A DNA stretch of 64,000 nucleotides, taken from assembly GCF_030269925.1 (NCBI RefSeq), contig NC_085112.1, positions 16,712,041 through 16,776,040 on the forward strand, read 5' to 3'. Position 1 is the first letter of the stretch. The number at the start of each line of letters is the position of its first letter. Made by a program: the position numbers and the translations under genes. The notes beneath the pieces are model-generated. The model was not told where the DNA came from. It did not search any database and saw nothing but the letters and a program-made list of their open reading frames with translations. Shown here in pieces: positions 1 to 7,767 of the stretch. This DNA comes from Bombyx mori (lineage: Eukaryota; Arthropoda; Insecta; Lepidoptera; Bombycidae).

Positions 1-1068
1 GTGGCGCTCGACAAAACCCAGGCCCTGTTGTTTCACGGGCCGGGACGAGCGCCGCCTCTGGGTGCCCACCTCGTGATCGGAGGCGTCCGCGTCGGGGTCG
101 GGGTGACCGGTCTTCGGTACCTCGGCCTTGAACTGGATGGTCGGTGGAACTTCCGCGCTCACTTCGCGAAGTTGGGCCCTCGACTGATGGCGACGGCCGG
201 CTCTTTGAGCCGGCTGCTTCCAAACGTCGGGGGTCCCGATCAGGTGGCGCGCCGCCTCTACATGGGGGTGGTGCGGTCGATGGCACTATACGGCGCGCCC
301 GTATGGTGCCACGCCCTGACCCGCCAGAACGTCGCCGCGCTGCGACGTCCGCAGCGCGCGATCGCGGTCAGGGCGATCCGAGGATACCGCACCGTCTCCT
401 TCGAGGCGGCGTGCTTGCTCGCTGGGGCGCCACCCTGGGACCTGGAGGCGGAGGCGCTCGCTGCCGATTACCGGTGGCGTAGCGACCTCCGCTCTAGGGG
501 GGAAGGGCGCCCCGGCGAAGGAGTAGTTCGAGCGCGGAGGCTCCAATCTCGGCGGTCCGTGCTGGAGGCGTGGTCTCGCCGCTTGGCGGACCCGTCGGCC
601 GGCCTCCGTACCGTCGAGGCGGTCCGCCCGGTTCTCGCGGACTGGGTGGGCCGCGACCGCGGATGCCTCACCTTCCGGCTGACGCAAATGTTGACCGGCC
701 ATGGTTGTTTTGGCCGGTACTTGCACAAGATAGCCGGAAGGGAACCGACGGCGCAGTGCCATCACTGCGCGGACCGCGACGAGGATGACACAGCGGAACA
801 CACGCTGGCGCGTTGCTCTGGATTCGACGAGCAACGCGCCGCCCTCGTCGCGGTCATTGGAGAGGACCTCTCGCTGCCGCGCGTCGTGGCTACGATGCTC
901 GGCAGCGACGCGTCCTGGAAGGCGATGCTCGACTTCTGCGAGTCCACCATCTCGCAGAAGGAGGCGGCGGAGCGAGAGAGGGAGAGCTCTTCCCTTTCCG
1001 CACCGATCCGTCGCCGTCGAGCCGGGGGCCGGAGGCGGGAATACGCCCGTACGTCCCGGCCCCTGTAG
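1..1068 (+). CDS. E1 ORF2, C-terminal 355 residues (partial at window edge)
   Basis: This is the end of the family A ORF2 polyprotein: the region downstream of the reverse transcriptase active site, including thumb and C-terminal domain. Near the end it carries the Cys/His motif C-x2-C-x10-H-x4-C (CHHC...EHTLARC), typical of R1-clade ORF2 and thought to bind nucleic acid. The endonuclease and the YADD box are upstream and not visible here. The frame is open from the first base, so the start is not in the window. It ends in the Arg-rich tail and TAG shared by all A copies. One visible difference from E2 and E3 is DEDD instead of DEED in the Cys/His loop, as in E4. Confidence 0.9.
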   Translation: MALDKTQALLFHGPGRAPPLGAHLVIGGVRVGVGVTGLRYLGLELDGRWNFRAHFAKLGPRLMATAGSLSRLLPNVGGPDQVARRLYMGVVRSMALYGAPVWCHALTRQNVAALRRPQRAIAVRAIRGYRTVSFEAACLLAGAPPWDLEAEALAADYRWRSDLRSRGEGRPGEGVVRARRLQSRRSVLEAWSRRLADPSAGLRTVEAVRPVLADWVGRDRGCLTFRLTQMLTGHGCFGRYLHKIAGREPTAQCHHCADRDEDDTAEHTLARCSGFDEQRAALVAVIGEDLSLPRVVATMLGSDASWKAMLDFCESTISQKEAAERERESSSLSAPIRRRRAGGRRREYARTSRPL

Positions 1069-1582
1069 GTGGCGGCCTCCCCCCGGTGAAGGTCAAGGGG
1101 CGACCTGAGGGGGTGAGGCCGCGCGGCGCGCTACCAGCACTCTAGCGCGCTGCCGTGGAGTGAATAGAGCGACCGGTCGACGGTGTATCGCGTCCCGACC
1201 CGGCAGGCTGGTTCTGGTCCAGCGGGGTATTCCGGGACACCAGCGGCACCGTCTGGGCGGCCCGACGGGCTGCTGTACCGAGACGGCCGACGTTTCAGAG
1301 CCTTCGATTCGCCTCGAAGGCTCCGTCGGCTGGGCGTCCTTGGGGTGAGCCGCGCCGTCTGGTTGTAGTGTTGACCGCGGTAGCCCCCCTACCTCATCCG
1401 GGTTCTGACCTCGGAGGGGATCGGACGTCGGGTGTAAGAGTGCAGAGGAGTCGTTTAGTGGGTGGGCTCTAAAATCCTTGGGCCCGCGGTCTGCTCACAA
1501 CACCATGCAGATCGTTGAGTCTCACATACCCCGCGCGCCCCTTTTGCGCGGGGACCTCGTAGGAGGTTCGGCCCTCTACCCG
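1069..1582 (+). other. E1 3' UTR (family A)
   Basis: It is 514 nt, the same length as in the other six A copies. It holds the long hairpin and the GC stem near the tail described for E3. I see no coding potential in it. Confidence 0.8.
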
Positions 1583-1605
1583 AAAAAAAAAAAAAAAAAA
1601 AAGGT

Positions 1606-3957
1606 GGTGCGTTCTGGTGGTCGCCCGAGAACGCAAGACTCCGCGAGGAGTGCGTGAGGGCGCGCCGCCGGAGCGCACGCCACCGCCGCCGCCGTCGTCG
1701 CGACGCTGCGTTCGCGGAGACGGCGGCCCAGCTGCACGCTGACTGTCGTCAAAAGCAGACGGCGCTGCAGCTGGCCATCGGCGAGGCCAAGAAGCAGAGC
1801 ATGAAGACTCTCCTGGAGTCGCTCGACGAAGATCCCTGGGGGCGCCCATACAAGATGGTTCGCAGGAAACTGCAACCGTGGGCGCTCCCGGTGACCGAGC
1901 GGCTCCAGCCTCGGCAGCTGCGGGAAATTGTTGCGGCACTGTTCCCGCCGGCAGCGGGGGGGGACTTTGAGCCCCCCCAGATGGACGCCACGTGGGGCAC
2001 GCCGCCGCGTCGCCCCAGCGTTCCCGCTGCCGAGGAGCCCCCTCCCCCTATCACGGGGGCGGAGATCCATGCGGCCGTGTCCAGGATGAGAGCGAAGGAC
2101 GCGGCCCCCGGCCCTGACGGTGTTCACGGCCGGGTCTGGAGCTTGGCCTTCGAGGCCCTAGGGGACCGGCTCGGGGGGCTTTTCGAAGCGTGCCTCGAGT
2201 CGGGACGGTTCCCGTCGAAATGGAAGACGGGCAGACTGGTCCTTCTGCGGAAGGACGGGCGCCCCGCGGACTCACCCGCGGGCTATCGCCCCATCGTGTT
2301 GCTGGACGAAGCGGGCAAGATGCTCGAGAGGATCGTCGCGGCCCGCATCGTCCGGCACCTGACTGGGACGGGTCCCGATCTTTCGGCGGAGCAATACGGC
2401 TTCAGAGAGGGCCGCTCGACTATCGACGCGATTCTGCGCGTGAGGGCCCTCTCCGACGAAGCCGTATCCCGGGGCGGGGTGGCGATGGCGTTATCCTTAG
2501 ATGTAAGGAACGCCTTCAACACCCTGCCCTGGTCGGTGATCGCGGGGGCGCTGGAGTATCACGGCGTCCCCGCATACCTCCGCCGACTGATCGGCTCCTA
2601 TCTCGAGGGCAGGTCGATCCAGTGCATCGGACACGGTGGGGTGATGTACCGCTTCCCCGTCGAGCGCGGTGTTCCGCAGGGGTCCGTCCTGGGCCCCCTG
2701 CTGTGGAACATCGGCTACGACTGGGTCCTGCGGGGCGTCATTCGGGGACCCCTCCCCGGGCTGAGCGTAATCTGTTACGCCGACGACACGTTGGTCGTGG
2801 CTCCGGGGAGGGACTACCGGGAGTCTGCCCGTCTGGCGTGCGCAGGCGTGGCACACGTCGTCACTAGGATCCGACGGTTGGGGCTCGAGGTGGCGCTCGA
2901 CAAAACCCAGGCCCTGATGTTTCACGGGCCGGGACGAGCGCCGCCTGTGGGTGCCCACCTCGTGATCGGAGGCGTCCGCGTCGGGGTCGGGGTGACCGGT
3001 CTTCGGTACCTCGGCCTCGAACTGGACGGTCGGTGGAACTTCCGCGCTCACTTTGAGAAGTTGGGCCCTCGGCTGATGGCAACGGCCGGCTCTTTGAGCC
3101 GGCTCCTTCCAAACGTCGGGGGTCCCGATCAGGTGGCGCGCCGCCTCTACATGGGGGTGGTGCGGTCGATGGCACTATACGGCGCTCCCGTATGGTGCCA
3201 CGCCCTGACCCGCGAGAACGTCGCGGCGCTGCGACGCCCGCAGCGCGCGATCGCGGTCAGGGCGATCCGAGGATACCGCACCGTCTCCTTCGAGGCGGCG
3301 TGCTTGCTCGCCGGGGCGCCACCCTGGGACCTGGAGGCGGAGGCGCTCGCTGCCGATTACCGGTGGCGTAGCGACCTCCGCTCTAGGGGGGAAGGGCGCC
3401 CCGGCGAAGGAGTAGTTCGAGCGCGGAGGCTCCAATCTCGGCGGTCCGTGCTGGAGGCGTGGTCTCGCCGCTTGGCGGACCCGTCGGCCGGCCTCCGTAC
3501 CGTCGAGGCGGTCCGTCCGGTCCTCGCGGACTGGGTGGGCCGCGACCGCGGATGCCTCACCTTCCGGCTGACGCAGATGTTGACCGGCCATGGGTGTTTT
3601 GGCCGGTACCTCTTTAAGATAGCCGGAAGGGAACCGACGGCGCAGTGCCACCACTGCGCGGACCGCGACGAGGAAGACACAGCGGAACACACGCTGGCGC
3701 GTTGCTCTGGATTCGACGAGCAACGCGCCGCCCTCGTCGCGGTCATAGGAGAGGACCTCTCGCTGCCGCGCGTCGTGGCTACGATGCTCGGCAGCGACGC
3801 GTCCTGGAAGGCGATGCTCGACTTCTGCGAGTCCACCATCTCGCAGAAGGAGGCGGCGGAGCGAGAGAGGGAGAGCTCTTCCCTTTCCGCACCGATCCGT
3901 CGCCGTCGAGCCGGGGGCCGGAGGCGGGAATACGCCCGTACGTCCCGGCCCCTGTAG
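1606..3957 (+). pseudogene. E2 ORF2 fragment (reverse transcriptase and C-terminal domain, endonuclease missing)
   Basis: The frame is open from the truncation point at 1606 to TAG at 3957, 783 codons, all homologous to family A ORF2. The whole AP-endonuclease domain (residues 1-212 of the intact protein) is gone, so this copy cannot encode target cleavage. The RT is otherwise intact: APGPDG, the GYRPI block, SLDVRNAF with its catalytic Asp, GVPQGSVLGP and YADD are present, as is the CHHC...H...C motif. The local E-I to E-N change just after the truncation (WWSPENA) is private to this copy. There is no credible ATG start near the 5' edge, so it is classed as a dead fragment. Confidence 0.88.
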
Positions 3958-4471
3958 GTGGCGGCCTCCCCCCGGTGAAGGTCAAGGGGCGACCTGAGGG
4001 GGTGAGGCCGCGCGGCGCGCTACCAGCACTCTAGCGCGCCGCCGTGGAGTGATTAGAGTGACCGGTCGACGGTGTATCGCGTCCCGACCCGGCAGGCTGG
4101 TTCTGGTCCAGCGGGGTATTCCGGGACACCAGCGGCACCGTCTGGGCGGCCCGACGGGCTGCCGTACCGAGACGGCCGACGTTTCAGAGCCTTCGATTCG
4201 CCTCGAAGGCTCCGTCGGCTGGGCGTCCTTGGGGTGAGCCGCGCCGTCTGGTTGTAGTGTTGACCGCGGTAGCCCCCCTACCTCATCCGGGTTCTGACCT
4301 CGGAGGGGATCGGACGTCGGGTGTAAGAGTGCAGAGGAGTCGTTTAGTGGGTGGGCTCTAAAATCCTTGGGCCCGCGGTCTGCTCACAACACCATGCAGA
4401 TCGTTGAGTCTCACATACCCCGCGCGCCCCTTTTGCGCGGGGACCTCGTAGGAGGTTCGGCCCTCTACCCG
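3958..4471 (+). other. E2 3' UTR (family A)
   Basis: It is 514 nt, with family A hairpins preserved. Private changes include GATTAGAGTG for GAATAGAGCG near 4051. Nothing else is seen in it. Confidence 0.8.
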
Positions 4472-4502
4472 AAAAAAAGAAAAAAAAAAAAAAAAAAAAA
4501 AA

Positions 4503-4526
4503 GGTTAGGTTAGGTTAGGTTAGGTT
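4503..4526 (+). repeat. Internal TTAGG tract between E2 and E3 (24 nt)
   Basis: It starts GGTTAGG directly after poly(A) and ends GGTT directly before the E3 5' end. Its length is 5n+4. Confidence 0.97.
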
Positions 4527-4676
4527 CCCGAGGGACCTGGGCGGGCCCCCCGGCGCGCACTCTGCGTGGCTGGGGGCTCCGTCTGTGGGGGAGTTTTGCT
4601 GGACTTCCACCGGGCGCGTCCGTAGGTGGCGGATAACGGGATCCTCTGGGAACAGTCCCACTCCCAGGGGTATCGT

Positions 4677-4773
4677 CCGGTCTTTTTCGTTGCAAGGATT
4701 TCTAGGTGTTAGGTAGGTAGGCTAGGTGTAGGAGTAGGGTAGCCTAGTTAGGCTTTGCAACGAAAGAGATCGG
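4677..4773 (+). promoter_or_regulatory. Family A 5' UTR hairpin with telomere-like loop
   Basis: The arms 4677-4695 and 4755-4773 can pair over 19 positions with two G-U wobbles in E3. The 59-nt loop holds eight TAGG motifs, two of them TTAGG. Inside the loop, TAGGCTA (4718-4724) and TAGCCTA (4740-4746) form a second stem. E4 (11778-11796 with 11856-11874) and E8 (30140-30158 with 30218-30236) keep the fold. E8 changes one wobble to a Watson-Crick pair. Family B lacks the loop. Confidence 0.6.
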
Positions 4774-5068
4774 ATGACGCGGACCAAAACCAGCAGGGGG
4801 AGTTGCGGGCTCTCCACGCCCTTCACTCGCTGAAGGGTGCTCCTCCTGGAGACGCTCGGGCTCCCTCTCTTTTCCCCTTTCTTCCCCCTTTTTCGTTTTT
4901 CTTCGGGTCACGTCCGACCCGTTTCGGACGTAACCCACGGGTGGTGGTGGGCCACTTTTGGCCTGCCCTTTGATGGAGAAGTGAGCCGGCGTTGCTTACG
5001 CATCTTCCGGCCGCTGGTCGCCATGTCCCCGGCTTCGGCTACAGGGGCACGCCCTCCAGAGGGGGGTA

Positions 5069-5080
5069 CCGGTATACCGG
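5069..5080. repeat. Conserved 12-bp palindrome in the A/B 5' UTR
   Basis: CCGGTATACCGG is self-complementary and is kept, with flanking GGGGGGTA and CGTGGCT, in every full-length A and B copy. It is absent from C. Its function is unknown; a protein-binding site is one possibility. Confidence 0.5.
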
Positions 5081-5323
5081 CGTGGCTTCGTGGTTGTTGC
5101 TCTAATGAGCGTCGGGCGGTGGTCTGTCGTGTTGCTCGTTGCACTCGGCGGGCCGCCGGCGAACCCGTAATCCTCACCGCGTGGGGGACGGGGGCCGCTG
5201 CCGCGAGGCACGGGGCCGCGAGGACGTAAACCTCTTTAAAAAATGCCCCAATCCTAAGCTCTGGTGCCCGGCGATGGGATGAATGGCTGGAGGGAGTCCA
5301 GTCCCGAGGGTACCAACCAGACC

Positions 5324-5342
5324 CCAGGGGACCGACCCCTGG
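5324..5342 (+). promoter_or_regulatory. Short hairpin just upstream of ORF1
   Basis: CCAGGGG and CCCCTGG pair over 7 bp around a 5-nt loop, 27 nt before the ORF1 ATG. Family B has the same stem with a 6-nt loop. A role in ORF1 initiation is inferred only. Confidence 0.45.
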
Positions 5343-5368
5343 TTAATAAAAAAGGAAAATAATGAATA

Positions 5369-7765
5369 ATGGCACTTGTTAAAAAGTTATTACCCCAGGA
5401 GGGTACCTCCCGCTCCGCGGGAGGAGAATCCCTCCGTGCGGTCGAGGAATCGGCCGCACGCTGCCCCACCGTTTCTGGGGGGGGCAAACAATGCCACGAC
5501 GAAGGGGGCGACAGCACGGGTCGCGTAAGGGATCGAGTTCCCACCGTGCTCCTCGAACGATGCGACAGCCTGTTCTCGCTTCACTCGGCGCGAAGCTCCG
5601 CGAGGGGCGACGCGTCCAGTGGGAGGGAGACGCCAGTGCTGTTCGCAGACAGCGCGCAAAAGCGGACGCGGCGGAAGCGGAAGTCGGCTCGACGGCCGGC
5701 GTCCTCCGCTCCGTCTGACTCGTCCGAGGGTGAGCCTGCCAGCGCCAAATATATGGCGTTGGCGGAAGGGCCGGCGACTGCTGCGGCGTCGCCCGCCACT
5801 GATTTAGGGACTCGTTCTTCTCGCGGACTGGCTGCTGCCTCCTCGGCGCAAGCCAGGGCCGCCCGCCGTGAGGCCAACGAACGTATAAAAAACGGAGAGG
5901 TTGAGCATCTGGAGCGCTCCCTTACCGAGGTGGGTCCTTCCGACCCCCTCCGAACATGTGACATCGCCCAGAAATTAGTGTCTGCGGTAGTTAAGAAATC
6001 GGCCAAGGGCCTAAAGGGCGACTGCGTGCGGGCCCTAAAATCGGCTACCTCTTCCCTGGAGGAGCAAATGGCGAATGCGGTAAGCCGCACCACCAACGAT
6101 GAAACGGTGGGTCTACGGGAAACAGTGGACCTGCTGCACGCCCGACTGGCCCAAATGAGTGCCGAAAACGATCGCCTTCGGCAGGAGAACGGGCAGATGA
6201 AGGTCGACATGGCTGAGATGCGCACGCTCGTGAACGACTTAGTCGAGAAGCAGTGCAACTCGGCCCCTGCATCTGCTCCGCTCGAAACAGAAGAGGTCAA
6301 TGAGGCCGAGGAGTTGAGGCGGCGGCTCCTAATACAGGAGGCACGCAGCTCCAACGTGGAGCGCGCGAGACCGCCCCTCGCTCACGAGAGAAAGGGAGAA
6401 GCCCCAACACCGGCACCCCGCAGGATCGTGAAGACGACCACCACCTCTAACGCGGTATCAAGGGCCACCAAAACATATGGCGGCCCCAAAACCAAAATGG
6501 GCGTAACTCCTGCGGCACGCCCCGCCGCGACTGCTGCTGCGAGGGCAACAACGTCCGCCCCTCCGAAGACAACGGCGTCTGCTCCTGCCCCGTCCCAGCC
6601 TGCGAAGGCGGGGCCTGGCAGGAGCCGGACTAAGAAGAAGAGGGGCATCAACGCCGCAAAACCGGCCCCGACCCCACAGCCCCGCCCACTGCCCCCTGCC
6701 CCGGCGAATATGGAAGAGGCCTGGACGACGGTAGTGCGGCGTGGGCCTAAGAAAGTGGCGGCGCCTGCTGCGCCGCGTCCCAAGCCCGCCCCTGCGGCCA
6801 CCGCTCCCCGCCAAGAGGGTCGAGCGGAGCCGAGGGGCCAAAAAGGAAGAGGAGGAGCACGCAGAAAGCCGCGCGCCCCGCGGTCGGCTGCAGTTGTATT
6901 GGAGCTGCTGCCGGCCGCCAAAGAAAAGGGCATCACGTACCACGACGTGATGACCCAGGCGCGCGGTGGCGTAAATGTGGACGCCCTCGGTGTGGAGGGT
7001 GGCGTCAAGGTCCGGCAGACGGCCAACGGGGCTCGTCTTTTGGAGTGCCCCGGCGAAAACACGAACGCCGCGGCCGAAAAATTGGCGGCCCGGCTTCGAG
7101 AAATTCTGCCGGACCCCGAGATGGTGCGCATCGCGCGGCCCGTGAAGATGGGTGAAGTCAAAATCACGGGCCTCGACGAGTGCGCCACGAAGGAGGAGGT
7201 CGCCGCGGCCATCGCGTCGCAGGGCAACTGCGCCCTCGCCGACGTCAAAGTCGGGGAACTCCGGGAAACATATTCGGGAACCCGGACGGCGTGGGCGCGT
7301 TGCCCCATTGCAACGGCAACCCTCCTGGCCACCCCTCCACAGGGGCGGCCTTCCGACAGCCCAGGAAGGCTGCGCGTGGGCTGGGTAGTGGCCCACGTGC
7401 AGCTGCAGGATGCCAGGCCGTGGCGCTGTCTTCGGTGCTTCGGCACCGGCCACGGTCTCGCCAAGTGCCCCTCGACCGTGGACCGCAGCGGCTTGTGTTT
7501 CCGCTGCGGCCAACCGGGGCACAAGGCAGCCTCCTGCACCACAGCCGCGCCGCACTGCGTCTTGTGCGACGCGGCCAAAAGGAAGGCCGACCACCGGGCC
7601 GGGGGCCCGGCGTGTAAGTCCGCCCCCTCCTCTACAAAAACGAGGAGGGGCGGAAAGAAAAAGAAGCCGGCTGCAAAAAGGGCAGCCGGTGAGTCAGCTC
7701 CCGCCGCGGCACCAGAGCAGCCGCAAGGCGGGACAGACGAGGGAGCGATGGACGTAGCCCCGTAA
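5369..7765 (+). CDS. E3 ORF1: Gag-like RNA-binding protein (798 aa)
   Basis: This is the nucleic-acid-binding protein of the element; in SART1 the equivalent is needed for RNP assembly and nuclear/telomere targeting. The order is: a 30-residue N-terminus shared with family B (LPQEGTSRSAGGESLRA); a basic stretch around residues 98-110 (KRTRRKRKSARR, a possible nuclear signal); a coiled coil at about 229-295; a long Ala/Pro/Lys-rich linker; a conserved Gag-like region from about 510; and three zinc knuckles at 687-700 and 710-723 (both C-x2-C-x4-H-x4-C) and 730-749 (C-x2-C-x8-H-x6-C). The ATG at 5369 was chosen because the frame aligns with all family copies. An out-of-frame ATG lies 7 nt upstream. 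The coiled-coil segment is only about 60% identical to E4 and E8. Confidence 0.92.
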   Translation: MALVKKLLPQEGTSRSAGGESLRAVEESAARCPTVSGGGKQCHDEGGDSTGRVRDRVPTVLLERCDSLFSLHSARSSARGDASSGRETPVLFADSAQKRTRRKRKSARRPASSAPSDSSEGEPASAKYMALAEGPATAAASPATDLGTRSSRGLAAASSAQARAARREANERIKNGEVEHLERSLTEVGPSDPLRTCDIAQKLVSAVVKKSAKGLKGDCVRALKSATSSLEEQMANAVSRTTNDETVGLRETVDLLHARLAQMSAENDRLRQENGQMKVDMAEMRTLVNDLVEKQCNSAPASAPLETEEVNEAEELRRRLLIQEARSSNVERARPPLAHERKGEAPTPAPRRIVKTTTTSNAVSRATKTYGGPKTKMGVTPAARPAATAAARATTSAPPKTTASAPAPSQPAKAGPGRSRTKKKRGINAAKPAPTPQPRPLPPAPANMEEAWTTVVRRGPKKVAAPAAPRPKPAPAATAPRQEGRAEPRGQKGRGGARRKPRAPRSAAVVLELLPAAKEKGITYHDVMTQARGGVNVDALGVEGGVKVRQTANGARLLECPGENTNAAAEKLAARLREILPDPEMVRIARPVKMGEVKITGLDECATKEEVAAAIASQGNCALADVKVGELRETYSGTRTAWARCPIATATLLATPPQGRPSDSPGRLRVGWVVAHVQLQDARPWRCLRCFGTGHGLAKCPSTVDRSGLCFRCGQPGHKAASCTTAAPHCVLCDAAKRKADHRAGGPACKSAPSSTKTRRGGKKKKPAAKRAAGESAPAAAPEQPQGGTDEGAMDVAP

Positions 7766-7767
7766 TG
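7763..7767 (+). promoter_or_regulatory. TAATG stop-start overlap of ORF1 and ORF2
   Basis: The ORF1 stop TAA and the ORF2 start ATG share one A. Translational coupling through UAAUG is established for Bombyx SART1. The same five bases occur at 14896-14900 (E4), 33188-33192 (E8), 40077-40081 (E9) and 50104-50108 (E11). E6 has a variant. Confidence 0.85.

Larger units (their letters stand above)
1..1602 (+). mobile_element. E1: family A SART-like non-LTR retrotransposon, 3' part (cut by window start)
   Basis: The copy enters the window inside ORF2 and keeps the ORF2 C-terminal third, a 514-nt 3' UTR and a 20-nt poly(A) at 1583-1602. It is nearly identical to the same part of E4 (17079 onward), with only scattered substitutions, so the two are recent relatives. 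The poly(A) is followed by GGTGGTGCG rather than GGTTAGG. This suggests it inserted at the 5' edge of the truncated copy E2. Its own 5' end lies outside the window. Confidence 0.92.
1606..4502 (+). mobile_element. E2: family A element, 5'-truncated inside ORF2
   Basis: Homology to full-length A begins at GGTGCGTTCTGG, ORF2 codon 301 (compare 8663 in E3). The 5' UTR, ORF1 and nearly all of the rest are absent, as expected from incomplete reverse transcription. Bases 1603-1605 (GGT) between the E1 tail and the homology look like the remnant of a telomeric target. The poly(A) is 4472-4502 with one internal G, followed by 24 nt of TTAGG repeat. Confidence 0.9.
4527..5368 (+). promoter_or_regulatory. 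E3 5' UTR (family A, 842 nt)
   Basis: The first ~150 nt form a GC-rich block almost identical in families A and B. Within it, GCCCCCCGGC and GCCGGGGGC (11646-11655 and 11670-11678 in E4) can pair. Next come a hairpin with a TAGG-filled loop (4677-4773), a pyrimidine-rich tract (about 4855-4905), a perfect 12-bp palindrome CCGGTATACCGG at 5069-5080, and a 7-bp hairpin just before ORF1. An internal promoter is expected for a non-LTR element, but I cannot locate a start site beyond the element's 5' end. Confidence 0.7.

Noticed and set aside
286..834. Many long minus-strand and alternative-frame open frames, repeated in each copy
   Set aside because: They lie over ORF1 or ORF2, recur at the same offset in each family member, have Arg/Pro/Ala-rich composition typical of GC-rich shadows, and show no recognisable domain.
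1654..3957. E2 ORF2 as a complete gene starting at 1654
   Set aside because: The codon at 1654 is GTG inside a frame that is already homologous from 1606; the piece is a truncated fragment without an endonuclease.
4527..4660. HDV-like self-cleaving ribozyme at the 5' end, as in R2 elements
   Set aside because: The 5' terminus has a strong GC hairpin, but I could not place the nested double pseudoknot (a P1 strand returning after P3, plus P1.1) with the expected spacing. A structure search on the first 120 nt would decide.
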